A DNA stretch of 17,076 bases from Streptococcus constellatus. GTDB lineage: Bacteria; Bacillota; Bacilli; Lactobacillales; Streptococcaceae. Of the stretch, positions 8,447 to 15,381 are shown piece by piece. The notes under the pieces are model-generated. The model worked only from the letters and a program-made list of their open reading frames with translations. It ran no database searches and was not told the origin of the DNA. Numbering within the stretch: the first letter of the stretch is position 1; the number at the start of each line of letters is the position of its first letter. The translations under genes were made by a program, and so were the position numbers. The stretch is taken from NCBI RefSeq assembly GCF_902167705.1, contig NZ_CABHMZ010000010.1:1-17076 (forward strand). Direction: 5' to 3'.

Positions 8447-8461
8447 ACTATTTCCTCCTTT

Positions 8462-8490
8462 GGTCTCTTTTTGACAAACAAAAAGAGACC
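8462..8490 (-). promoter_or_regulatory. Hairpin next to the caxP ribosome site, alternative to the terminator
   Basis: GGTCTCTTTTTG and CAAAAAGAGACC form a perfect 12-bp stem with a 5-base loop, ending three bases before AAGGAGG. Its 5' arm contains the 3' arm and T-run of the terminator at 8475-8510, so the two cannot form together. There is no T-run after it, so it is not itself a terminator. Confidence 0.7.
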
Positions 8491-8510
8491 TGTTTATTGC
8501 AACAAGTCTC
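8475..8510 (-). terminator. Riboswitch-controlled terminator in the caxP leader
   Basis: Minus strand GAGACTTGTT, loop GCAATA, AACAGGTCTC then TTTTTGTTTGT: a 10-bp stem with one U-G pair and a U-rich tail. The 5' arm shares CUUG with the closing helix of the aptamer, so a stable aptamer would block the terminator. That predicts an ON switch, as known for Mn2+-sensing yybP-ykoY RNAs. Confidence 0.78.
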
Positions 8511-8585
8511 GCTGTTTCATACAAGGCCGGAAATTGCTTTCGTATTGACGACCTTGTAACGGATATCCCGCTAGCTACTCCCTTG
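8503..8585 (-). promoter_or_regulatory. yybP-ykoY riboswitch aptamer (Mn2+ sensor)
   Basis: The minus-strand RNA has the family landmarks in order: CAAG GGAGUAGC, a short hairpin (CGG-CCG), then ACAAGGUCGUCAAUACG, a loop, CCGGCCUUGU, and AGCGAGACUUG. P1 is CAAG (8585-8582) with CUUG (8506-8503). The long helix pairs GACCTTGT/ACAAGGCC on the plus strand (8550-8557 with 8521-8528). GGGAGUAGC and GUCGUCA are the conserved internal-loop signatures. Known members sense Mn2+ and control Mn exporters and P-type ATPases, which fits caxP downstream. Identified by pattern, not by a covariance-model search. Confidence 0.88.
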
Positions 8586-8594
8586 AGTGTTTTT

Positions 8595-8622
8595 ATTATA
8601 TCAAATTCTTCAATTTTTTCAA
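8595..8622 (-). promoter_or_regulatory. Promoter of the riboswitch-caxP transcript
   Basis: Minus strand TTGAAA (8622-8617), 16 bases, then TATAAT (8600-8595) preceded by TGA, an extended -10. Predicted start near 8588, giving a leader of about 142 bases that starts just upstream of the aptamer. Confidence 0.75.
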
Positions 8623-8633
8623 GCAAAAAAAGT

Positions 8634-8807
8634 TCAATTTCTATCTATTTTACCGAACAGATAGCAAGACACAATAAATAAAATAACCGCTATGACGATT
8701 GTCCCTGCTAGATCAAAGAATATATTAAGTCTCGTCAGAAAAAACCAAATAAATCTGCTGATAATGAAAATAGCTGCTATCACTAAACTAGGACGGATTC
8801 TTTTCAT
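8634..8807 (-). CDS. Small membrane protein, 57 residues
   Basis: Short gene encoding MKRIRPSLVIAAIFIISRF at its start, with two hydrophobic segments at about 7-24 and 33-52 separated by TRLNIFFD. This predicts a two-helix membrane hairpin with a basic N-terminus. I do not recognise its function. GGAG lies 10 bases before the ATG, inside the end of the DUF1934 gene, whose stop is only 6 bases upstream; the two are probably co-transcribed. The stop (8634-8636) lies just upstream of the caxP promoter, and I see no clear terminator between, so transcription may continue into caxP. It is short, so coding potential is inferred from placement, ribosome site and composition. Confidence 0.72.
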   Translation of the reverse strand: MKRIRPSLVIAAIFIISRFIWFFLTRLNIFFDLAGTIVIAVILFIVSCYLFGKIDRN

Positions 8808-8813
8808 ATCTTT

Positions 8814-9200
8814 CTATCTCCACGAAATTTTCATTTGATAGTCCGCAAAAGTTCGCTCGCCGTCAGGCGTTCTCAATTGATAATGAAGTTTAATTATCTG
8901 CTTTTTCAAATCAACTTGGTAATGGCTTGTTTTCGTGATAAATTGCTGCATGCCGACTGGTGTGGGAATGCCAATCAAAGCTTCTCCTCCTTTGATAAAT
9001 CGCATCAAAGATTTAGGAGTAGAGAAGCGTGTCATGACTAGTTCTTCATCATGAAACTTCAAAACAACATTTTCACTCTCTTCGTTTTCAAAACGCAAGT
9101 AATGATAAGCGCCTTTTTGTTGCCACTCACCGTCATAGATTTGATCGATTTGTTCCACTTGCTCATCAAACTGAATCTGATTCTTGATTCTAATCTTCAC
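8814..9200 (-). CDS. DUF1934 / YwiB-family beta-barrel protein
   Basis: Cytoplasmic protein of 128 residues matching the DUF1934 (YwiB-like) family: MKIRIKNQIQ at the start, then alternating strands, with the conserved-looking core LKFHDEELVMTRFSTPKS and a C-terminal HYQLRTPDGE. The family is predicted to form a lipocalin-like barrel; its role is not established. The start is a GTG at 9200 with AGGAG 8 bases upstream. It is divergent from the HD gene at 9324, with the two promoters sharing 123 bases, and is followed after 6 bases by the small membrane gene. Confidence 0.88.
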   Translation of the reverse strand: MKIRIKNQIQFDEQVEQIDQIYDGEWQQKGAYHYLRFENEESENVVLKFHDEELVMTRFSTPKSLMRFIKGGEALIGIPTPVGMQQFITKTSHYQVDLKKQIIKLHYQLRTPDGERTFADYQMKISWR

Positions 9201-9235
9201 ACTACAAGCTCCTCATCTACTGATTTTCTTTTTCT

Positions 9236-9244
9236 ATTTTATCA
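9236..9244 (-). promoter_or_regulatory. Extended -10 for the DUF1934 gene
   Basis: Minus strand TGATAAAAT (extended -10 with TAAAAT) lies 35 bases before the GTG start, with no good -35 at normal spacing. Confidence 0.45.
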
Positions 9245-9308
9245 GAAAATCTCAAAGATTTCTTCCTTTCTTTCCTTTAATTTTTTCAGTGTGGTCTTCT
9301 TTTGTTTA

Positions 9309-9317
9309 TGGTATAAT
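9309..9317 (+). promoter_or_regulatory. Extended -10 promoter placed for a leaderless mRNA (HD operon)
   Basis: TGGTATAAT is an extended -10 with a consensus TATAAT. Six bases (AGAGCC) separate it from ATG 9324, so the A of the ATG is the expected transcript start. No Shine-Dalgarno can fit between. The -35 region is poor. Confidence 0.65.
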
Positions 9318-9323
9318 AGAGCC

Positions 9324-10643
9324 ATGATTGAAAAAGTATTTCGTGATCCTGTACACAATTACATTCATGTGGATCACCAAGTCATCTATGATTTAATAAA
9401 CACGAAAGAATTTCAACGACTGCGCCGCATTAAACAGTTAGGAACTTCCGGCTATACCTTTCACGGAGGCGAGCACAGCCGTTTTTCGCATTGCCTTGGA
9501 GCTTATGAGATTTCACGGCGGATCACAAAGATATTTGACGAAAAATATCCAGAGGTTTGGGATCGACACGAAAGTCTCTTAGTCATGGCAACAGCCCTCT
9601 TGCACGATGTCGGTCACGGCGCTTATTCGCATACTTTTGAGCGTCTCTTTGATACCGACCACGAGGAAATTACACGCCAGATTATCACGAATCCTGAAAC
9701 AGAGATTAACCAAGTGCTGGTTCAAGTTTCGCCTGATTTTCCGGAAAAAGTAGCCAGCGTTATCCATCACACCTATCCAAACAAACAGGTGGTGCAACTC
9801 ATCTCCAGTCAGATTGATGTCGACCGCATGGACTATCTCTTGCGAGACTCCTACTACACAGGTGCTTCTTATGGACAATTTGATTTGACACGGATTTTGC
9901 GCGTTATCTGTCCTGTTGAAAATGGCATTGCTTTCAAACGCAACGGCATGCATGCTGTGGAAGATTATGTCGTCAGTCGCTACCAGATGTATATGCAGGT
10001 TTATTTTCATCCTGCCAGTCGTGCTATGGAGGTGCTGTTACAGAATTTGCTCAAGCGGGCAAAATTTCTCTACGAAAAGCAGAAAGACTATTTTGCACTC
10101 TCCTCTCCCAATCTCATTCCTTTCTTTGAAAAGCGAGTAACCTTGAAAGATTATTTAGCACTTGATGATGGTGTGATGAACACTTATTTCCAAGTTTGGA
10201 TGAGCAGTCCTGATACGATTTTATCTGATTTAGCACAGCGTTTCATCAACCGCAAAGTCTTTAAATCCATTATTTTTTCAAAGGAAAATGAGAAATACCT
10301 GGATGTCATGCGGAGTTTAGTTGCAGAAGTTGGCTTTGACCCTGATTACTACACTGCCATTCATCGTAATTTTGACTTACCTTATGATTTTTACCGTCCA
10401 GATGTCGAAAAGCCCAGAACCCAGATTGAAATCATTCAAAAAGATAGCAGTCTCGCTGAATTATCCACTTTGTCGCCCATTGTTGAATCGTTAGCAGGCA
10501 CAAGACATGGAGACAATCGTTTCTATTTCCCAAAAGAGATGCTGAAAGAAGCTGGACTTTTTAGCGAAAATAGTAAAACTTTCTTGTCGTACATCAAAAA
10601 CGACCAATTTATATATGGAGAAGCACACGAACATGAGTATTAA
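9324..10643 (+). CDS. HD-domain dNTP triphosphohydrolase-like protein (COG1078 type)
   Basis: Predicted metal-dependent phosphohydrolase of 439 residues. N-terminal HD domain with H56 (SRFSHCLGAYE), H94-D95 (LLHDVGHGAYSHTFE) and a distal aspartate in SQIDVDRMDYLLRDS (D165 or D167). The last motif and the opening RDPVHNYI are typical of the SAMHD1-like group that includes the Enterococcus EF1143 dNTPase; a dNTP substrate is inference from that group. The start is ATG 9324, directly downstream of a consensus -10; the open frame extends to 9051 but that part overlies the promoters and the divergent DUF1934 gene. It is the first gene of a plus-strand operon and overlaps the next gene by 11 bases (10633-10643). 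Confidence 0.9.
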   Translation: MIEKVFRDPVHNYIHVDHQVIYDLINTKEFQRLRRIKQLGTSGYTFHGGEHSRFSHCLGAYEISRRITKIFDEKYPEVWDRHESLLVMATALLHDVGHGAYSHTFERLFDTDHEEITRQIITNPETEINQVLVQVSPDFPEKVASVIHHTYPNKQVVQLISSQIDVDRMDYLLRDSYYTGASYGQFDLTRILRVICPVENGIAFKRNGMHAVEDYVVSRYQMYMQVYFHPASRAMEVLLQNLLKRAKFLYEKQKDYFALSSPNLIPFFEKRVTLKDYLALDDGVMNTYFQVWMSSPDTILSDLAQRFINRKVFKSIIFSKENEKYLDVMRSLVAEVGFDPDYYTAIHRNFDLPYDFYRPDVEKPRTQIEIIQKDSSLAELSTLSPIVESLAGTRHGDNRFYFPKEMLKEAGLFSENSKTFLSYIKNDQFIYGEAHEHEY

Positions 10644-11442
10644 ACTAGTTGCCGTTGATATTGACGGAACCTTATTAAACACCAAAAGAGAAGTCACACC
10701 AGAAGTTTTTGCTGCTGTACAAGATGCCAAAGCTACTGGAGTAAAGATTGTCATTGCAACCGGACGCCCCATTCCAGGAGTGAGAAAGTTGCTCGAAGAA
10801 TTACATCTAAATGAGCCAGGTAATTATGTCATTACCTTCAATGGCGGGCTGGTTCAAGATACAGTCACAGGGGAGGAATATATCAAAGAACCTTTGTCCT
10901 ATGAAAATTATCTGGATATCGAATGCCTCAGCCATAAGCTAGGGGTTCACATGCACGCTATCACTAAAGATGGTATTTATACTGCTAACCGTAACATTGG
11001 AAAATATACCGTTTACGAAGCTGGATTGGTTAATATGCCAGTCTACTACCGCACTCCAGAAGAAATGGTAGATAAAGAAATCGTCAAAATCATGTATATT
11101 GATGAACCAGAAATTTTGGATCAAGCAATCGCCAAACTTCCAAAAGAATTGTACGATAAGTATACACTCGTAAAATCTGCACCTTTTTACTTAGAAATTG
11201 TCAAAAAAACTGTCAACAAAGGTGCTGCAGTCGTGCATCTAGCGGAAAAATTAGGATTGACAAAAGAGGAGACTATGGCCATCGGGGACGAAGAAAACGA
11301 CCGTGCAATGCTAGAAGTCGTGGGAAATCCTGTTGTAATGGAAAATGGAACTGATGAATTGAAGAAAATCGCCAAATATATCACCAAATCAAACGACGAA
11401 TCCGGTGTTGCATACGCTATTAGAGAGTGGGTTTTAAACTAA
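10633..11442 (+). CDS. Cof-type HAD-IIB sugar-phosphatase-like protein
   Basis: Cytoplasmic HAD phosphatase, 269 residues, related to YidA/Cof sugar phosphatases; the true substrate is unknown. Motif I DIDGT (D9, D11), motif II T43 in IATGRP, motif III K196, motif IV GDEEND (218-223). Start at ATG 10633 (MSIKLVAVDIDGT) rather than 10615: GGAGAAG lies 9 bases before 10633, whereas nothing suitable precedes 10615. It overlaps the HD stop by 11 bases and its TAA shares a base with the ATG of the murM-like gene (TAATG), so translation of the operon is probably coupled. Confidence 0.92.
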   Translation: MSIKLVAVDIDGTLLNTKREVTPEVFAAVQDAKATGVKIVIATGRPIPGVRKLLEELHLNEPGNYVITFNGGLVQDTVTGEEYIKEPLSYENYLDIECLSHKLGVHMHAITKDGIYTANRNIGKYTVYEAGLVNMPVYYRTPEEMVDKEIVKIMYIDEPEILDQAIAKLPKELYDKYTLVKSAPFYLEIVKKTVNKGAAVVHLAEKLGLTKEETMAIGDEENDRAMLEVVGNPVVMENGTDELKKIAKYITKSNDESGVAYAIREWVLN

Positions 11443-12656
11443 TGTACACTTATAAAATCGGAATATCTGCTCAAGAACACGATGATTTTGTTAAGAAAAG
11501 TTCTCAAACCAATTTGCTTCAAAGCGCTTCTTGGGCAAAGGTCAAAGATAATTGGGACAATGAACGAATTGGTTTTTACAAAAATGACCAATTAGTGGCC
11601 TCAGCCAGCATTCTCATCAAGCCTTTGCCGCTCGGCATGACCATGCTTTATATTCCTCGCGGTCCTATTATGGATTATCAAAATCAGGAATTACTGCAAT
11701 TTATCCTGACTTCCTTGAAAAAATTCGCTAAAACTAAAAAAGCTCTTTTTATCAAGTTTGATCCGAGTCTTTTCCTCGTGCAAGCCCAAATCGGAGAAGA
11801 CAGAAAAGAACAGCAGGAAACGCTTGACTTGATTCAAAATCTCCAGAAAGCGGGTGCTATTTGGGTAGGGCGGACAGAATCATTAGACGAAACGATTCAG
11901 CCGCGTTTTCAAGCAAATATTTATAAGGAAAATTTCAGCGAAGAACTTTTATCGAAGAGCACACGTCAAGCCATTCGCACCGCACGCAACAAAGGCATTC
12001 AAGTCCAGTTTGGCGGCGCAGAGCTTTTGGACGATTTCTCTGCTTTGATGAAAAAAACAGAAAATCGGAAAAGCATTCATTTGCGGGGTAAGGATTACTA
12101 TCAAAAACTGCTGGATACTTACCCAGAGCATTCCTATATCACACTTGCAAGCATTGACCTAAACGAGCGTCTGGAAAGTCTTCAAACTCAAAAAGCCAAG
12201 GCTGAAAAAGAAGCTGGCAAGTTCACTGAAAAAACCAAGCCTGGTAAAATTGAAAACAATAAGCAAGAACAAAAACGGCTGCAAGAAGAAATAGATTTCT
12301 TGATAGGAAAAATTGCTCAAGGTGCAACAACCGTGCCTTTATCTGGAACCTTGGTTCTCGAATATGGAGCTACCTCTGAAAATATCTATGCAGGAATGGA
12401 TGAAGAATACCGTCGCTATCAGCCAGCCCTCCTCACCTGGTATGAAACCGCCAAGCACGCCTTTGATCGTGGAGCAAACTGGCAAAATATGGGCGGTATT
12501 GAAAATAATCTAGACGGCGGACTTTATCACTTTAAGTCCAAGTTCAATCCAACTATTGAAGAATTTGTCGGCGAGTTTAACTTGCCAACCAATCCACTCT
12601 ATCATCTCTCTAACCTTGCTTATACTTTGAGAAAGAAATTCCGCAGTAAACACTAA
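11442..12656 (+). CDS. murM: MurM-like lipid II cross-bridge aminoacyltransferase (FemABX)
   Basis: tRNA-dependent ligase that adds the first residue (Ser or Ala in pneumococcus) to the lysine of lipid II at the inner membrane face. The 404 residues show the FemABX plan: two GNAT-like halves (PRGP motif at 72-75; C-terminal GGIENNLDGGLYHFKSKFNP at about 351-370) and a charged coiled-coil insert at about 241-293 in the second half. The coil is typical of this family. N-terminus MYTYKIGIS is pneumococcal MurM-like as I recall. The start at 11442 makes TAATG with the preceding stop; the longer frame starts inside the HAD gene. Assignment as MurM rather than another Fem protein is from similarity and the MurN-like gene 12 bases on. 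Confidence 0.88.
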   Translation: MYTYKIGISAQEHDDFVKKSSQTNLLQSASWAKVKDNWDNERIGFYKNDQLVASASILIKPLPLGMTMLYIPRGPIMDYQNQELLQFILTSLKKFAKTKKALFIKFDPSLFLVQAQIGEDRKEQQETLDLIQNLQKAGAIWVGRTESLDETIQPRFQANIYKENFSEELLSKSTRQAIRTARNKGIQVQFGGAELLDDFSALMKKTENRKSIHLRGKDYYQKLLDTYPEHSYITLASIDLNERLESLQTQKAKAEKEAGKFTEKTKPGKIENNKQEQKRLQEEIDFLIGKIAQGATTVPLSGTLVLEYGATSENIYAGMDEEYRRYQPALLTWYETAKHAFDRGANWQNMGGIENNLDGGLYHFKSKFNPTIEEFVGEFNLPTNPLYHLSNLAYTLRKKFRSKH

Positions 12657-12668
12657 GAAAGGAATCGT

Positions 12669-13907
12669 ATGACATTCAAACGACTTAGTCAGGAAGAATT
12701 TGTAAACCATAGCGCTTCTTGTGCTCAACGTTCTTTCATGCAAACAGTAGAAATGGAAAAGCTCTTAGCAAAACGCGGTTTTACTTGCCAATATGTTGGT
12801 CACACAAATGAACACGGTGAATTAACCGTTTCAGCTGTGCTCTACAGTATGCCCATGACAGGCGGACTTCACATGGAAATCAATTGCGGTCCTGTTTCAA
12901 CAAATCCTCACGACCTGCAACACTTTTACCGTGAACTCAAGACCTACGTCAAAGAAAATGGTGCTTTAGAGCTAATTGTCAAACCTTATGAAACTTATCA
13001 AACATTTGACAGCAATGGACAGCCTACTTCACCAGAAAAAACAGAATTGATAGAAGAATTGACAGACTTAGGTTATGAATTTGATGGCTTGCAGACAGGT
13101 TATCCAGGTGGCGAGCCTGATTGGCACTATGTCAAAGATTTGACCAGACTGACCGAAAAAGATCTGCTCAAATCCTTCAGCAAAAATGGCAAATCGACTG
13201 TAAAAAAAGCCAATACTTTCGGCATTCAATTAAAAAAGCTGAAACGAGACGAATTAAATATTTTCAAGGAAATCACTTCTGCCACCTCCGAGCGGCGTGA
13301 ATATAGTGACAAATCTTTAGATTACTACCAAGATTTCTATGATGCTTTTGGCAATCAAGCAGACTTTATGATTGCAACACTCAATTTTCAAGATTATTTG
13401 CAACATCTGCAACATGATCAAGAGAAACTCAAACAAAAAATTCAAAAATTAAAAGCAGATTTAGAAAAAAATCCTCAGTCAGAGAAAAAACACAATCAAC
13501 TGCGTGAATTCTCTAGCCAATTTGATAGTTTTGAAACACGCAAAGCCGAAGCACAAGAATTGATAGATAAATATGGAACAGAAGACCAAGTCCTTGCTGG
13601 TAGCCTCTTCCTCTATACACCACAAGAAGCGACCTACCTCTTTAGTGGTTCCTATCCTGAATTTAACAAATTTTATGCCCCAGCGCTTCTTCAAGAATAT
13701 GTCATGACAGAAGCTATTAAGCGAAATATTCCTTTTTACAATTTTCTTGGTATTACAGGAATTTTCAACGGTTCAGACGGTGTGCTCCGTTTCAAGCAAA
13801 ATTTCAATGGCTACATCGTTCGCAAAATGGGCACCTTCCGCTATTATCCACAGCCATTAAAATTTAAAATTCTCAGTTTGATTAAAAAACTGCTACGGCG
13901 CTCTTAA
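12669..13907 (+). CDS. murN: MurN-like cross-bridge aminoacyltransferase (FemABX)
   Basis: Second ligase of the branched cross-bridge; in pneumococcus MurN adds alanine to the residue placed by MurM. The 412 residues have the same FemABX plan, with GYPGGEPDWHYVKDL (144-158), SKNGKSTVKKA, SERREYSDKS in the first half, a strongly charged coiled-coil insert at about 241-300, and a basic C-terminus that may touch the membrane. AGAAAGGA lies 5 bases before the ATG. It is the last gene of the operon, ended by a strong hairpin. Its close fit to pneumococcal MurN around SFMQ and GGLHMEIN is from memory, not a search. Amino acid specificity cannot be read from sequence. Confidence 0.9.
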   Translation: MTFKRLSQEEFVNHSASCAQRSFMQTVEMEKLLAKRGFTCQYVGHTNEHGELTVSAVLYSMPMTGGLHMEINCGPVSTNPHDLQHFYRELKTYVKENGALELIVKPYETYQTFDSNGQPTSPEKTELIEELTDLGYEFDGLQTGYPGGEPDWHYVKDLTRLTEKDLLKSFSKNGKSTVKKANTFGIQLKKLKRDELNIFKEITSATSERREYSDKSLDYYQDFYDAFGNQADFMIATLNFQDYLQHLQHDQEKLKQKIQKLKADLEKNPQSEKKHNQLREFSSQFDSFETRKAEAQELIDKYGTEDQVLAGSLFLYTPQEATYLFSGSYPEFNKFYAPALLQEYVMTEAIKRNIPFYNFLGITGIFNGSDGVLRFKQNFNGYIVRKMGTFRYYPQPLKFKILSLIKKLLRRS

Positions 13908-13940
13908 AAACTCTCAAACAGCTTTTTGAGAGTTTTTAAA
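13906..13940 (+). terminator. Intrinsic terminator after murN
   Basis: AAAAACTCTCAAA (13906-13918) pairs perfectly with TTTGAGAGTTTTT (13925-13937) around CAGCTT. The stem starts at the murN stop and has T-runs on both strands, so it could work in either direction. Confidence 0.92.
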
Positions 13941-13970
13941 TATTTGTATTTTATATAGGACTTATCAGAT

Positions 13971-14120
13971 ATGCTGAAACGATTTATTTCAAAAAAATTA
14001 CTGACGATTTACTTTCTGTTTATCGTGCTGACATGGATTGAGTCGGTTTTAAACCCAACGCTCGTTCGGATGATTATTGATAGTTTTCAAACGAAAAATT
14101 TAAAATTCGCCCCGTTGTAA
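13971..14120 (+). pseudogene. Remnant of an ABC exporter membrane domain (49 codons)
   Basis: Open frame from ATG 13971, with AGGA about 10 bases upstream, to TAA 14118. It starts MLKRFISKKLLTIYFLFIVL and continues with WIESVLNPTLVRMIIDSF then QTKNLKFAPL. That is one membrane helix followed by the P-x-L-x-x-x-IID-x-x-x-x-x-NL pattern found after the first helix of type I ABC exporters, which are usually some 530-600 residues. The frame then stops and the DNA becomes the terminator of the convergent TPM gene, so a deletion removed the rest. A genuine small membrane peptide is the alternative. The region 13941-13970 has no clear promoter. Confidence 0.62.
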
Positions 14121-14133
14121 AATAAAGTGTAAT

Positions 14134-14166
14134 AAAAAGGCCAGTATAAATATCCTGACCTTTTTT
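14134..14166 (-). terminator. Intrinsic terminator after the TPM gene
   Basis: Minus strand AAAAAGGTCAG, 10-base loop, CTGGCCTTTTT: an 11-bp stem with one U-G pair, 20 bases past the TPM stop. Also usable on the plus strand. Confidence 0.85.
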
Positions 14167-14185
14167 AACTTCCACTATTATCCAT

Positions 14186-15364
14186 CTAAAAACTTCCACC
14201 ACTGCCTCCGTGGCTTTCGCCTGATGAGGATGTATGTGTGCTACTACCCCCAGAATCACTGGAGCTGCTAAGCTCTGGTTTTGCTTTCTTATCTACATTT
14301 GAGTAGAGGAAGAATTCTTGAGCATTGGTAATATGGAGGCTGTTTTTCTTGATGTAATCAACGGCTCCAGTTTGATGATAGACAGATTTGAGCTGACCTT
14401 TCATTCCTGTTACGATGAGAAAGGCGAGTCCAAATCCGATAGCCAATGCTCCGGGAATCCAGTACCAACTTAAAGGCTCCTTAGGGAGATTTTTTACATC
14501 ATAAGGCTGTCCTTTTCGTGCTTGAGTGAGGAAATCATCACACTGCTCAGCATAGGTTGTAAAAGCAGCATTGTAGTCACCATCTTTTAAATCAGGTAAG
14601 AACTGCTTTGACAGGTAGTCTAAGCCAGCATCGGTAAAAGCAGTGATGCCATAGCCCGTCGTTGAAATATGCCACTTTCGATCTGCCATACTGACTAAGA
14701 AAAGCACCCCATCATGGTTTTTTCCTTGACCGTAGCCATGGTAGTCGAAGTAGTCATCTGCGAAGTCTTGGGCGCTCTTTCCTTCCAAGCTCTTAACGGT
14801 CACGACAACGACATCGCATTTTTGGCGTTTGCTAATATCTTTGAGCTTTGCTAACAGAGCTTTTTCTTGCTTTGGCTTCAGCAAGTCAGCCTCATCTACC
14901 AGTAATGGATTGGTCGATCCATTGAGTAATTCGACCACCTTATTGAGATAATACCGAACACCACTATAGTTGTTTTCCCCGCTATCAAAAGCTTTCCAAA
15001 GTATGTCATCACTCTTTGCACCTAGCTTTTCTTTAGCGTTTCCGGCATAATACACTATCCATTCGCCTTTTTCTTTATCAACGGCAAGGAGAATCCCATC
15101 AGCTGTACCTGCCGATTCTTGATAAATCTTTTCAGCATAGGCTAAAATACCATCTTCACCTGTTGATTTTGCTGCCAAAAAGTAAACCTTAAAATGATAT
15201 TTTTCATCAATAGTTTGAGCCGTTTTGTTAATTTCTGTTATTTCCTTGCTTGAAAAGGCTGAGACTTCATCACGAATATAGCTGGTTTCTTCTGCACAGA
15301 CGGTTCCAATCATGAGAAAGGAGAGAAGAAGAGTTGTCAGTAACGTTATGAATTTCTTCAACAT
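14186..15364 (-). CDS. TPM-domain membrane protein, YdjH-like
   Basis: Envelope protein of 392 residues. A signal peptide (MLKKFITLL...GTVCA) is likely cut after A24, so the bulk is extracellular until a helix at about 300-319. Two TPM-like domains follow each other: about 28-150 (YIRDEVSAFSS..., GILLAVDKEKGEWIVYYAG) and 155-285 (LLVDEADLLKPKQEKAL..., DGVLFLVSMADRKWHISTTGYG). The tail is cytoplasmic and ends in a Ser/Gly-rich SGESHGGSGGSF, a usual ending of TPM proteins. TPM domains bind metal or act in membrane-protein assembly; none is established here. ATG 15364 has GGGAGG 8 bases upstream; the longer frame reads into the zinc-ribbon gene. It sits 17 bases after the zinc-ribbon gene, an arrangement like ydjG-ydjH of Bacillus subtilis. 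Confidence 0.88.
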   Translation of the reverse strand: MLKKFITLLTTLLLSFLMIGTVCAEETSYIRDEVSAFSSKEITEINKTAQTIDEKYHFKVYFLAAKSTGEDGILAYAEKIYQESAGTADGILLAVDKEKGEWIVYYAGNAKEKLGAKSDDILWKAFDSGENNYSGVRYYLNKVVELLNGSTNPLLVDEADLLKPKQEKALLAKLKDISKRQKCDVVVVTVKSLEGKSAQDFADDYFDYHGYGQGKNHDGVLFLVSMADRKWHISTTGYGITAFTDAGLDYLSKQFLPDLKDGDYNAAFTTYAEQCDDFLTQARKGQPYDVKNLPKEPLSWYWIPGALAIGFGLAFLIVTGMKGQLKSVYHQTGAVDYIKKNSLHITNAQEFFLYSNVDKKAKPELSSSSDSGGSSTHTSSSGESHGGSGGSF

Positions 15365-15381
15365 AATCTCATCCTCCCTTC

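Noticed and set aside
8447..8626. N-terminal extension of caxP (about 60 residues)
   Set aside because: It overlies the yybP-ykoY aptamer, terminator and promoter, and the TTG at 8446 has a strong ribosome site.
9051..9323. N-terminal extension of the HD protein
   Set aside because: It overlaps the divergent DUF1934 gene and both promoters; the ATG at 9324 follows a consensus -10.
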